A stretch of DNA of 64,000 nucleotides from Takakia lepidozioides (lineage: Eukaryota > Streptophyta > Takakiopsida > Takakiales > Takakiaceae). The stretch is from contig CM060732.1 of NCBI GenBank assembly GCA_030704615.1, forward strand, positions 27,881,053 to 27,945,052, in the 5' to 3' direction. This document shows, in pieces, positions 10,511 to 22,500 of the stretch. Each line of letters starts with the position of its first letter. The first letter of the stretch is position 1. A program made the translations under genes and the position numbers. The notes beneath the pieces were generated by a model. The model was not told the origin of the DNA. It ran no database searches and saw only the letters and a list, made by a program, of their open reading frames with translations.

Positions 10511-11090
10511 CGGGAATAGGTCCCCTAGTTATCAACGTCCGCGGATGTGGGCCCCAACAACCTCTGGCGTGAGCATCTTTCCGCTCAGAGATCGACATCT
10601 TCTCGCTCACGCATCTTCCCGCTCATGTGAGCTGCTTGCGGAGCATCCCCCAATATGAGCTTCCAAAACAAGTCTTTCATACTCAGATTCAGTGAAGTGC
10701 TCCATACACTCTGTCCTCCCCTACTTCATCTGGCATTTTATTATCCTCTCCTTGTTGTTGATCCCTCCGAACACCTGCACCCCTCCATTGAGTTAGGGCT
10801 GGACCACATGATAATGCTGCAACATGATCTACAGACTTTTGCAACTCATTATTTAAACCCAAATTTGGCACACGAAACTTTGGTGGAGAACTCACCCCTT
10901 TCACCCATCCAATGGCCGCCTTCTCCAAGACCGCCTGTGCATTTTCACTGCTGATTACACCCCAGGTGCCACCAGGTTTAGAGAATCACACAAAGTGTTC
11001 TTGTGTATACAATGTGACATATTAACTGCGACACAGGTGTGGCCTTGCCTACTTCAAGTGCTAACAAACAAGCAATAATTCAGCTAAGAT
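10511..11090. other. Intergenic, nothing recognised
   Basis: No open frame with a recognisable domain and no convincing repeat is visible in this interval. Confidence 0.5.
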
Positions 11091-11099
11091 TACCTTACA

Positions 11100-11250
11100 T
11101 GTCATGCTTACAAGAGGAGGAAAATATGAGATTATGAATGGAAAAGTAGATAATTATTTAGTGACAGGGAGACATACAAAGAAGCATTTGACAACACTTC
11201 CATATGTTCTCCATGTTCCACATCTAATCAATTGAAATCACTTCATGAAC
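11100..11250 (+). pseudogene. Possible Ty1/copia scrap (pre-integrase border)
   Basis: One frame reads GGKYEIMNGKVDNYLVTG and then TLPYVLHVPHLIN before a stop. This resembles the stretch between protease and the GAG-pre-integrase domain of copia polyproteins, where a Y/N-V-L-H/Y-V-P-x-L motif is typical. Only ~50 codons remain and no other copia domain is seen nearby. The call rests on a short motif. Confidence 0.35.
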
Positions 11251-11259
11251 GGCATGACC

Positions 11260-13975
11260 TAATTTAGAGCCAACCTGGCCAAAAGTCCAGGAAGCTATAT
11301 GAATACAACGTGTATCTTATGCCCCCAAGCTCTCATGAGTGATGGAAGGCTGGCGGAGGTTTCTCGTCTGGAATAAAGGACACCTGCAGCTCTTCCTCCC
11401 CATGTCACTCATCCATATCTCTCTCTCCAGGTCCATAACATGACAACTACAACAAGCACCTTTCTACAAGAAGGACCTTTGCTTCATGCTACCAACTTGA
11501 ACATGCAAGAATTAAAATGTATCAAAAGAACCAGAAACAAGAGATCAGAGACTGATGAAGGACTCGGGCTTTTCTTGGTCGACATTGAATTGTTGTTATC
11601 TGTAGACATGAGCCCATAAGACAACAACTCTCTCACAATAGCTGAAACCTGAAACCTATAAGCTATAATTTAAGCTATAAATTACAAGAATTACACTATA
11701 GCTGAAACCTTTCAACGGCCAACAGATCTGAAGAAGCACTCCCATCCATAACAAGAACTATGCTGCATTTGGGAAATTGAGAAGTAAAGAGAGAAGAGCC
11801 TACATTGAGTGGCTTCTTGGCAAGATGCTACTGACTCTAATTCAGCAATAGAAGTGCAAGTTCTGGACTATGAAAGATATAGCCATGCCAACCTGAGATG
11901 GCTGCATCAGTCCTTCCACGGTCCAAGAGAGAAGAAGAAGGCTTTCTAAAAGAAGGCTTTCTAGAATCCTCCTCCACACACACACCTAGAGAGAGAGAGA
12001 CACAAAGAAAGAGCTCTACAACCTCCATAGGAGGCTCAAAAGACTTAACGGGACAAAGACAACTGGAGATAGAACGAACAGAACAGTGGGGCTTGTCAAA
12101 AATTGAGAATATTATGAGACACACCTCAAAGAATGAAAGTCTAAGTTGTGAAGCCTGGCGAATGACCACACTCAGCACCTCCAGCCTGCAGCGTTGAAGA
12201 AGTTTTAGAAACTCACTCCAAAGAGCAACCTCCATTGTGAATGTACATATTTAACTAAAATTTTGTCCTAAAAATTGCATGCCCTGGATCCTATGAATAC
12301 TATACATTCAAAAAGAACTTGGAAAGTTGCAGGGCAAGGAGAGCGAGAAAGAGGCAACGCACCTGTCAGGTGATGCAAAGCGAGCAGCGAACGGCCCCTC
12401 CTTTGCACGCTCTCCATACAGTGAGGTGCCCCCTTCCTAAAACAAACATTCCACATCGCTGATTAAGTAGTTGTTCCAAAACCACTACTCAGAACATTGC
12501 AGCTGATACAATAAACCTAAATCTCAAACTTCCATGTCAATCTCAATTTCCCTTGGTTATTTCCTGTTCTTTTTTTCACCTACATTCAGTAATGAACTTA
12601 GCCACCTTAATGGCTGACCAAAAGGAAACATGTAGCTGGCAAAGGAATATCGTGGCACAGAACAAGGGAGAGGTGAGCGATGTGAACTGTGATAGATGGC
12701 TGGCCATATGTTTGCTGGTCGCAGCTCGTTGCGAGTTGGCTGGTCACATGCCAAATTTCATCGCCCCTCCAGATTTTGCAGCTCCTTGTACACACGCTAC
12801 CATCGTTAGGCTCTCCCTGCCTTAATCTCACTCTCATTCTCACTCTCGGCAGCTGGAATGCAGGACGTCTCCCTCGCGATGGCTGCCCAGAGCGCCACAT
12901 TCCTCTCTCTTTCTTGCGGGCCCTTCCAGGATGTTTAACATGCATGTGTCACCTTCCTATGCGCCATGTACCATGCATGCATGTCGCTTCACCTGCTCTC
13001 ATGGGATGGAGTGGCTCCCGTCACATCTAGTTTAATGTTCTGTGCGGTACAAACATTTTGCAGGACATCAAATCCTTGCCCTGCTGCTTAGAGCTCTCCA
13101 TCGCTGTTAACCGCGCAAAGACGGTCGACGGAAACAATCCTTACCTCTCCGGGGTAATGGCCCTGACAGCAGGCAAGCCATGGCAGCGAGCAGAGCTCGT
13201 AGGTACATAGAACGTCATGCGTCTATTGCCCTTATGAGTACACAGATATCAACAAAGTGATGATCTGGACTTTGGATGGATGAGTTTGGGTACAACATTG
13301 GCACATTCTACTGTTCTGGTTTCAAATGTTCAGACATTCCACTGTCCAAATACACACTTTGACAAGCTAATTTCACATTCTGCATCAGAGTAGTCTTTGT
13401 CACAACTTTGGATGGACGACGTTAAAATCCTCACCGGGAAAACCAGAATTTGGATGGACGGGTGAATGATAGTTCAGTGGTTGGTCAGTTTTTTTTTTTG
13501 TTTTTTGTTTTTGTTGGGTCCTAAGTTGTTTTTAATTTGCTTATGTTTATACATCCATCCAAACTCCTTAAAAGCTGCACTGCTGCAGTAAAGCGACATA
13601 AAGGTAAGACTGACAAAGAGGTACGCTCACAACTTTTATACTTTATAACTCTCGCATACGGTACACGGTATGGTCGGGCAGTCAAGTACGGTTTAGGCTC
13701 CGTCGTCTGGATGAGACGTCGCCGTCCACTCCAACGGGTACGTTGCGTTGGGTTCCGTCCGTGAGAACTGTGGCGGTTTCGCCCCCCATTTTTAATAATT
13801 TACGTACCTGACCGCCATCAACCCTCTGCAAGCGACTGCAAACTATTCGCACTTTTTCGCACCAACAACTTTCTTTTTTTTCATTTAAAGGAAAGGGAAA
13901 CACCTGGGAGCGACAGCTCACAAATCAGGGCCCTCAATTATAGAAGAGAAATTAACCTCTTTCACAGTAACCCTG
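11260..13975. other. Gene-poor interval
   Basis: There are several unsupported short open frames, purine-rich tracts near 11.93-12.02 kb and a T-rich run near 13.49 kb. I find no domain, RNA gene or repeat structure that I can support. Confidence 0.45.
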
Positions 13976-14029
13976 TCGTGAAGGCTTTCGCATGGGACAC
14001 CGTCCCCAGGGAAGGGGGAGAAGAACGTA

Positions 14030-14105
14030 CCACAGCCGTCCAGTTAGCAGGATTTGACCCCAGAATCATCTGCGTGGCACTATCCAACTGAGCTACCGAC
14101 TGTTG
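14030..14105 (-). repeat. tRNA-like sequence (SINE head or tRNA pseudogene)
   Basis: On the minus strand an A-box-like GTAGCTCAGTTGGATAG (14,080-14,096) is followed about 20 bp later by a B-box-like GGGGTCAAATCCTG (14,047-14,060). The flanks CAGTCGG and CTAACTG can form a partly paired acceptor stem. The anticodon stem does not pair properly, so a working tRNA is unlikely. A tRNA-derived SINE or tRNA pseudogene is the best reading. Confidence 0.5.
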
Positions 14106-14109
14106 GTGC

Positions 14110-16187
14110 ACTCACTAAGTAGCCATCATAGCCAAATTTATAAACAAATCAATTTAAGAAAAGATAAAATGTAAGTGACAAAACTGGCATGGCTTCCTTG
14201 GAATAGAAATTGTGATAAAGTACTTAGAGAGGTTGAGGTAGCATCACCTCACACTGTTTCTCAACAAGTTGTAATGGGGATTATAGTGGAGTCTGCACGC
14301 TGCACTGACAATCAGTTCTACGAGGGCACACCCAACTTGGGCTGTATATGTGTTGTCGTCAAGACCTGATTCCATCAATCCTCATCCTTGCATATTCACA
14401 ACATTGACGTGTTGATCCAGATCTTATGAAGCCTGCTAAATGCAAAAACTGACCCTGTCGACCAGAAAAATAGGGATAAAAGGAGAGTTCGAAAAACAGT
14501 GTTGGCAGGGAGTTCATATGCATCAGCTCTACGCCAAACTCCTGCTGCTGGCCAAGAAATGGCAGGGATCAAACAGTGGGCAACCATCCGCAGGCTCCCC
14601 TGAATTCGAGCGGGAGAGTGATTGGCCGTCTCATCAAGGCATCCAGTACGTCTCAAATACGACATTCCAATTTTCATCGTTGAAGCTCACTGCTCTCATG
14701 TTGAGCCGTCTTCATGGGACACCTTGGAGACTCTAGGGAGATCTCACAGTTTGGGTCGTTAGAGGGTTCTGACTTGTGACTTGTGACACTTGTTGGCTGG
14801 CCTCTCCCTTGTTTTGGTTTCCTTCTGGAAGGCCTTTGGCATTTTTGTTTTCAGCTGCGCTTCCCGCGCGCTTTGCTGCTTTGCCCCTCTGCTTCACCCG
14901 AGTGACTCGTTTATTTTTCCCTCTCATAATCCCACATAAATCTAATTGGGCTTCCTCCCGAAAAAGAAAATATTTTTTTGGGGTTGATTTTATTTCTTAG
15001 CTGGGTTAGGCAAACCCTGCGACCCAAAAAGTGGATGAAAGTTCCTTTTCTTTGCTTTCCTACAATTCTAAGCGGTCCAAGTTTAGAGCCCCGTGAGCAG
15101 GAGGGCAACACGTGGCGCATGGATGGCATGCACCAGTTTTAAGTTGGAGATTATCTGTATTTTCTGCCATTTTCTATCATTGTCTCATCACCACGTGCGT
15201 CACCAACACTCGATGCACCACCAATCTTCCTCTTTTGGACGGTTGAGATCTTGTTTCCTTCTCCACAGTGCATGTCTTCGTGGATGAACATAGCACCTTC
15301 ACCAAAAGCTGGAGATGGCTTAATGGATGATAAAAATGTCTGCATGGATGGGCCAGCATCTGCAGAGAAAGTACGAAACATCTGACAGTGCCTTATATGG
15401 CGCAGGATCTGAGGTGATCTGACGGTGCTTCTTCACACACGTTTAAGAGATCTAGGATTATTCGCCATTTATGCCGGACAATTACCGGCTGGAGTGTGCT
15501 CCCACCGCCGGTCCGATAGCTGGCAGTTTGTAATTTCCCTTAATTTATAAATAATACATTTTGTTTAAATATTTATTTAAATGGGACTTTAGTTTTCCGA
15601 TCACAATGAACGGACATTGAACGCCTCAGAAATGTGCTACAAAAATGGTGGGGTGGTGGTATGCGTATGTGGAAACGTATTGGTGGAGGTATACAAGTGG
15701 TGGGTCGTCAAATACGAGCCCCACAGGTGAGCATTGAAGGCAAGGCTGCTGCCCGTCTCGCCATCCGTCAGGCCGCCATCACTGCCTCTGTCGCGCAGCT
15801 ATGGCAGCCTACCTACCTTCTCTCTTCTCGCACTTGGGTCTCTCAAGTTTGAAAACAGAAACTGCCATCGCACACCCATCTCAGTATTCCATCAACGTGC
15901 AAATGAGAGCTGGGAGATTCACAGATCACGGAATGGCATTTACGGCGGACAGCCAGGGATTTTAGTCGCATTTATTCTGTTGCGGATAGCCATCGACTCC
16001 TTTTCTTTTTTTTTCTTTTTTTTGCTCCTGTTCTAACATCAATCGGTAACGTCCGTCACCTCCTTGCTGCAGACACCTGAACACATAAAGTTATTAAATA
16101 AATTTAGGCGGAAAATATGCATGCTACTAAATACAAGTTCCATGAAAGTCTCAGATACTTATAGACTCCGGAAATAAGTTACAACCA
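14110..16187. other. Intergenic, nothing recognised
   Basis: No supportable gene is visible. AT-rich stretches near 15.54-15.6 kb and a T-rich run near 16.0 kb are present. Short open frames do not show domains. Confidence 0.45.
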
Positions 16188-16570
16188 TTGGAAGTTTTTA
16201 GGTTTCATGTTGATCCCATCAACATGTTTCTGAATGCGTTACGTAGTCAAAGCAGAGAGTGGAGTATTGAGAAGACGGAGAATGATAGTCCTGCATTGTC
16301 AGTTCATGCATTAAAGGCTTACACTGGCATACCCGAAGACAGAATACAACAATTCAAAGCTTCCATCAATGCAGTAGGCCCCAATTGGTATCTGACATTT
16401 CAAAGGCCAAACGCGACATTTTAATCACGAGTACACCTAACAGAAAGGGAGTCTCTACAACAAACTCACCACCGGGAGCTTCAGGACGAAAAGCTGGTCT
16501 GCATGCAATTCGAATTAGCAAAGGATGGATTTCCTGACGTTATAAACCCATCATGGAATTTAGATTAAAA
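16188..16570 (+). pseudogene. Unrecognised open frame, probably a gene or transposon remnant
   Basis: A frame of about 78 codons with balanced composition (HVDPINMFLNALRSQSREW, ALKAYTGIPEDRIQQFKAS) has no good ATG at its beginning and ends at TAA near 16,424. A second frame downstream (RELQDEKLVCMQFELAKDG, ending INPSWNLD) looks like its continuation after a frameshift. I do not recognise the family. The composition argues for a former coding sequence rather than chance. Confidence 0.35.
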
Positions 16571-17414
16571 ATTAAAAATAACAACTTTTCATAGATTCTA
16601 ACAAATTCTGTTTGCTATGTTCAATGGAACTGGCTAAGTAGTTGTGCCAAGACATGCACAAGAATCAAATGCGCAGATGTATACATTGACGAGAAATCCA
16701 TATGGGTTTTGAATGATATTAATAATTTTACAAGCCACATGTCTGATTCCCGGTAGTGTGAATTGCCCCAGAGATGTACACCTGGGTCTCAATGAAGAGG
16801 CAGCGCCTTTCGGCGGCCCCTCGGTTTGTCTCCTCCAGACGATGAACTTTGAAGAGTCTCTGGACAGAAGGCGAAGGCATTAACCACCCCGCTAAGTGCG
16901 CGCTCGGTCAGTGGCCAACCGTCACCCCTGAATCACCCACTTGTTTGCTTCCATAAGGCCACTAGATAACTTATCCTACTGGTCAAGCTGAGAGGGACTT
17001 TCCCCCTTTCTAAAAGAACCCGAATCTAATTAAAAAATGAAGACTTTGATGCCATCATGTCATGTGTAATTGTGTTATCAAATACGAGGTGGGAAGGGGC
17101 TCTAAAGCAGCACCCCGAAGACGGTGTCGTAATTTGGCGATCCAACAAGTTGAGCTACACCCATGTAGCTTCCACGGGCCAATACTAGTTCCCCTCACAA
17201 AGACCGCGCAGCAATGGATAGGAGGATCTTCACCGAAGACAACATTGGAGCCGTGGACCGGAGCTTTTCCCCAAGCTCGGCAGCGAGATTCGGAAAAACT
17301 GCGGTCCACCAACTCCTCTCCCCAACCCCTTTCTTTCCCACTTTGCATACTCTTATTTCTTGTCAGCGTCATATGCTGGCATGAGTCGGCCCTTTCGCAT
17401 GCAGTAGACATAAG

Positions 17415-19179
17415 CTAGCAGCCGAGCATTCGAGTCTTTTGCTTCGAGTTGTCAGGAACTATACCGTCGTTGCCAGCCAGTACCCTATATTTATCCTTCC
17501 GTGTAAGATTGGTGCACTGAAATCCTAGAGAGTTGGCAAGCACCCGCTGGATGTAGTTTGCCACCTCGTGGCTCGTCTTACCACCCGTGCACGTGAGCTC
17601 TATGGGCAACTGATCTAAGAATGTCACCTCGTACTTCGGGCTTGGGTTCATAAAGAAAAAAAACGGGTCCATGCCTTTCCAGCCTCGTGCAGTGGTTCCA
17701 TGGAACATAGTAATTTTAATGTTCATAGTCACGGGGACAATTTGATCTGCAAGCTCAGCAAATAGTGAGCTGAATCTGAGAAGGAATGGCTCCCGACATG
17801 TGGTGCCTTCAGGGCAGACCACTAGGTCCCCTTCTCCCAGCAGAGTTGCCATAGTGTTTGCATCAGTGGTTCTGCACCGAGTGAGCCGCACTGTGCGTAT
17901 GGGAGAGAGAATCTCAGACAGACGGCTAATGCTGTAGGTGACAGCCGTGACTTTCCTTCGAACAGCAATTGACAAGAAAATGGGATCCAGAAGAGTGCGA
18001 TGGGAGCAGACGAAGAGCACTCCATGCTTCCCGTTGGCCACTGGACACGACGGCGGAATCCCTCTCACGCGCACACCAACACCCAGAATTGCTTCGATCG
18101 GTAAAGCCCACCACATTGGCAGAATGATGCCAATTGACATACGGATAATGGCCAGAATCAGACCGATGGGGACCCACAGAATTATTACCAGTGCCATAAG
18201 AGGGGTTGGACGACACACCAGACGTCCATCGTGGAAGATTAAAGGCTTCAGATATTCGTGCTTAGGAACTGCCTCCACTGGCTTATTGCCTGGCACAAGA
18301 TAGGCCTCCTGCACACCAAATTTATCATACACATAAGACGAGCAAGCATTTGCATTGTGGACGAAGAAGCGAAATACAGCAACCTGCTTCGCTCAAGGAT
18401 GCGAAACTCTTGGGAGAGGGGTCCATTACACGAGGCATATTTCTCTTCCACGTTGTGGCAGCGTTAGTTTGTCGGGCTTCATCTACGTACTACGTTCGAG
18501 CAGGAAGACAAACACCTAAAAGGAGCAGGAGTCTTACTTTGCAGAGGCCCATGTATTGGTAATCTGTCAGTCGGTCCCCAAGCCCTACGTCAGGAGCTTT
18601 CTCTCCGAATTGATCTCTGACAGCCTTCTCTTTATTTATCCCCACTAGCACACCAGGACTCTTCACAAAACCAGTGGCGTACCCGCCGCTGGTCACCTGT
18701 ATCTCCGTCCCCAACACAGCTCGTACACCCAAGTAGTCCTTCAGAAACGGCTCCACCATTATCCGAGGATTGGCCGTCACAATGTAACGTTTCCCGCACG
18801 AGACGAAAATTTTGTAGCTAGTGGAGTGCATGTCCTCCAGGTAGAATTTAGGCAGCACTCCTCTCGCAACTGACTCGATAACTGACACCTTGAGACCCGC
18901 GAAAGAAAAGAAGACTAGGATTTTGATTCCTGCGGACTCGGAGATGAAGTGGTAGAAAATCCACGCAAGCGGTGAGACCAGGAGAAGGATGATTGCTCTC
19001 AAAGGACTACCAGCTTCGAAAGCTACCAGCATGAAGTAGGGGAATGAGCTACGCGATCTAAGCAGAGTTCCATCCAAATCAGATACTATAGTCTGCTGTT
19101 CGCGATTCTCGGCCCTGCAGTTGTCCACCACATCAAAAGGCTCATTACTATGCAAACCTGCCATCGCAGCCTTCCCCAT
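17415..19179 (-). CDS. GPAT: sn-2 glycerol-3-phosphate acyltransferase with HAD-type phosphatase domain (cutin/suberin type)
   Basis: This is a two-exon gene: exon 1 at 19179-18538, a 229-bp GT/AG intron at 18537-18309, and exon 2 at 18308-17415. The product is 511 residues, the usual length for plant GPATs. The N-terminal half is HAD-like, with DLDGTLL near residue 30 and GLGDRLTD near residue 200. The aspartates needed for phosphatase action are present, as in family members that make 2-monoacylglycerol. The C-terminal half has the acyltransferase blocks [10 protein letters not shown] (H-x4-D), [22 protein letters not shown] and IVPVTM. Hydrophobic segments occur in both halves, consistent with an ER membrane enzyme that transfers acyl groups from acyl-CoA to glycerol-3-phosphate for surface lipids. 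The open frame extends ~300 bp upstream without an ATG. I chose ATG at 19179 because MGKAAMAG matches the expected family start. Confidence 0.93.
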
Positions 19180-19537
19180 TCTAGCCTTCCAAGCCTGAGA
19201 CGCCCAGGCCTGAAGGTACTGCAGCAATACACTGACTGCCGAAAAGTCCTCCAGCGTGTCCAACTCTTCTCCCTCCTCCACAACGAGCTCTACAAGTCCC
19301 TGGCCGGCCTTGCCTTCACCTCCACCCTTGCTTCCTAAACAGAAGCGGCGCCCACGATCGCCCCTCCGCAGACTGCCAACAACTGTACCCCGTGGCTGCG
19401 CACTCCCACAAAAGACGTCGGACACTACGAGCACAGGCCTGCATCGTCCACCGCTGCTCCCCTTAACCGCGGTCACCCTAACCCGCCGACCACTCTCTCT
19501 CCCACCTCCCTCCTCCCTCCCTCATTATTTCCTATAC

Positions 19538-19546
19538 GTATTTATT
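19538..19546 (-). promoter_or_regulatory. TATA-like element upstream of the GPAT gene
   Basis: The minus-strand sequence CAATAAATA lies about 360 bp upstream of the chosen GPAT start codon and just upstream of the open 5' extension of its frame. Position and composition are compatible with a core promoter, but AT-rich sequence is common further upstream, so this is weak. Confidence 0.2.
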
Positions 19547-19599
19547 GCGCTGTATCCCTCCACTACCTGTACCAGTTAATACCCCGCTGAAATAATTTA

Positions 19600-22500
19600 T
19601 TTTAATTTTAAAATAAAGTTATTATTCTGTACATGAATTAGAAACTGTGATAAAAAAAATATTAGCTGTGGCTAAATCACCCAGCTGTCCTCTGTTTTTT
19701 TTTTTTTTCTCCTTTCAATAAACGAAAAACATATCACTTCGATAAATGAAATAAAATAAAGAATATAAGTAAATAAGATTGGATGAACGACGAAATGGAT
19801 GGAAGTAATGAGAAGAGAGGTGCATTAAAGGGAGCATTAAAAGCGCCAGCACAAGCCCAGCGGACGTGTCCCTCCGTCTTTATCATTCGCTCCCACCCCA
19901 TCCGACGGCTCCCACCCGCCCACGGGGACAGTGGACGGGTAAGATCCACCCATGTGCCAGATGAAGCGGCCCCCAATAAATGAGGCAGGGTCGTGGCGAC
20001 ATGGCCCTTATTTTAGCCCACCCCGCTCTTATTTATGACCGACCTAATCACCCTTTCTCATCATCCCAAATTATTATTGCCTTTTCCATTTTCGAATTTC
20101 CAAGCAAAAAATAAACCCCCATATTTCACGGACGCTTATTTTAGGGCTACATGATGGGCATGATCGCATGTTCGACGAGGGGGAATGGATGAATGAAACA
20201 TCTATCCCCATCCTTGGGAGAGGGGATTGCGTCCATCACGCCATGCAATATACGTACTACCGAGATTTGCAGGTGTATTATACACAAAATCTATAATGGT
20301 ATAATACACAGGGTATATACCTCGGAAAGAGACAGCCGCACATTAGGTATCCGCCGTAGCAGCATCCGGATAGCCTACCCTTCCCGAGCCTCGAGGTCCG
20401 GCCCGGACCGAAAATCCCGGGTCGCAACGCGACGGCGTCATTAATGACGAGAGAGGGGGGCAGGCCAGGGAATCAAAGGGTAGGTGAGCCGGACCCGCGT
20501 TCGTCCCGCGTCAGTCGACCGACAGTCAACCGTCCGGCCGAATCGCGACGTACGTCGACGAATACCACTATGCGGCGTCGATCTATGCTCGCGGTGCATC
20601 GTGGCCGGTGCCGTGGTCAGCGGCAACGAATCGTACGTGAAGGATGGACGGTATGTATAGGTACCCCATACCTGCTACGTACGTACATGAAAATACCTAC
20701 AAATACCTAGAAGACTCCTACGGGTCTTGTAGGTAGTATGATTACATCCTGAAGGCGCGATACATCCGGTAATCCCCGACGTTCATTCAGCGTTCATCCG
20801 GTTGCCGCGCGTTGGGCCCACGGCACATGGCGAGAACTGAGTAGCGCTTTAGCTTTAGTGAGGGCGGGCATTGATGCGGCGGAGAGCATGTCGCCTCGCC
20901 CGCCCACCTACCCCCCCCTCCTTCACGCCCTCCTTCATCTCTCTGCCTCCACGCCCAAGCTGGGAAGGCAGCGTGCAGAGATGCAGCCGCTAATCGCTCC
21001 TTTGCAGCCTGTCAGCTCGAACCAAAAATCCGGGGCCGTCTATACTTATTGAACTCAATGCCACCACGAGAAGGCGTATGGCTGCCGTATGAGGGAGCTC
21101 CACTTTCTGCCTCCGTTGGGCACCCATGAAACCCAACGAAGCCTACCTAGAAGTTGGAAAACATTCTGGAAGGGTCGCAGAAAGAATCTTATACTTCTGC
21201 CCAATCTACAATTCAACCTGTGTATCCGATGAAGAATATTGAAATGGGATCACGTTTCCCATGAGAGTTGATCTTGTAAGCGTCTAGACAAGCACGGCTT
21301 GAATGCAGACTGTACAAAGAGGACAGTTAATATCGGGAATGACGCTGACAATTGTCAGTATGTCCCTTACTCCTTCGGTGATTCACAACTACCTGTGTAC
21401 GCCACTTTTGCCAGATGTATCTGGGAGCTGAGACACGATGTAGGTAGATTATGAATATCGAGCAAGGACATAACACAATTAGACCTCGCCTGGCCTACTC
21501 CAAGGATGTTTGATTTCAACTGTGATTTCGCCAACTGCCTCTTCAATCTACAAAGTTCGCTACTTTTGCCCCTCGGACTCTCAGATTGGTATTCTACGAG
21601 GAATATTATTCACTATCTACCCCGCATGGGCTCATAGAGTCCCTATCCCGTTCCGACTAACTGGAAGAATTATGGATGCGTGGGATATACACTCACTGGG
21701 CGGGTTCGGGTGGGTTCCCCAAGGGGATAGTGTACGGCTCCATCGTTTGCTTTCTGACGATCATCAATAGCTCTCACTTGAAAATTGTTATTGTTCTTTT
21801 TAAGGGGTTCAATCAGGCTTTTGTAAGCGGTAAAATTAAAAAAAATCAAATGATTACCCTCGGCCATTCATGGATTTTAGAGTCAGTCCAGGATTGCCAA
21901 GCCATCGGAATCTAAGGAGGGGACGCTGTGCTGGGGAAAAAAGGGAATTTTCCAGCAGTGCTTTATGTGCAATAAAAGGCACCCATGGACTCTGAGAAGA
22001 GAACTCTCTCTGACATCTGTGTGCACGTACTTTTCTCTATCCACCCCGAAGGGCATCACACTTCCAATGAAGATGACTTCTGTGCTCTCAACCTGTTGGG
22101 CCGTTCCAACTGGCCCTACATTATGGCACCTAACTGTTGTGAGATCTAGGCAGTCCAGTCCACCCCGGTGGGTTGCAACATGTGAGTGAATGAATGATAT
22201 TAAACGTGTGCAGGGTGCCGATTGCGCACATGGGAGAGTGAAGGAGCAGCGGCCATGCTGACTTAGTGCGTTTACGGGACGTTCCGTGAAGTGTAGAGAT
22301 GGTGAGACTTAATACCTCTGTCCTGTTTAATGCTCTCTGTTTGAACACAAATTGCATCCTTTGTGGCTCTCATCACTGGCTATGGGACTGTTGCTGAGCA
22401 TAACAATGCGCACTAACGCGTCTTAAGAAACAAGTAACCCATTTCTCCAAAGAAGCCGTGATATACGTACCTACATCACAAGTCTGCCGCTTCTCTGCAG

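Noticed and set aside
11837-12235. Minus-strand open frame of ~130 codons
   Set aside because: It overlaps a purine-rich tract that suppresses stops on the opposite strand. No motif is recognisable.
14030-14105. Functional tRNA gene
   Set aside because: A- and B-box-like sequences are present, but the anticodon stem does not pair and the acceptor stem has a mismatch. A SINE head or pseudogene is more likely.
19180-19476. A 610-residue GPAT starting at 19,476
   Set aside because: The codon at 19,476 is GTG on the coding strand, and the first ATG in frame is at 19,179. This gives 511 residues, the usual family length.
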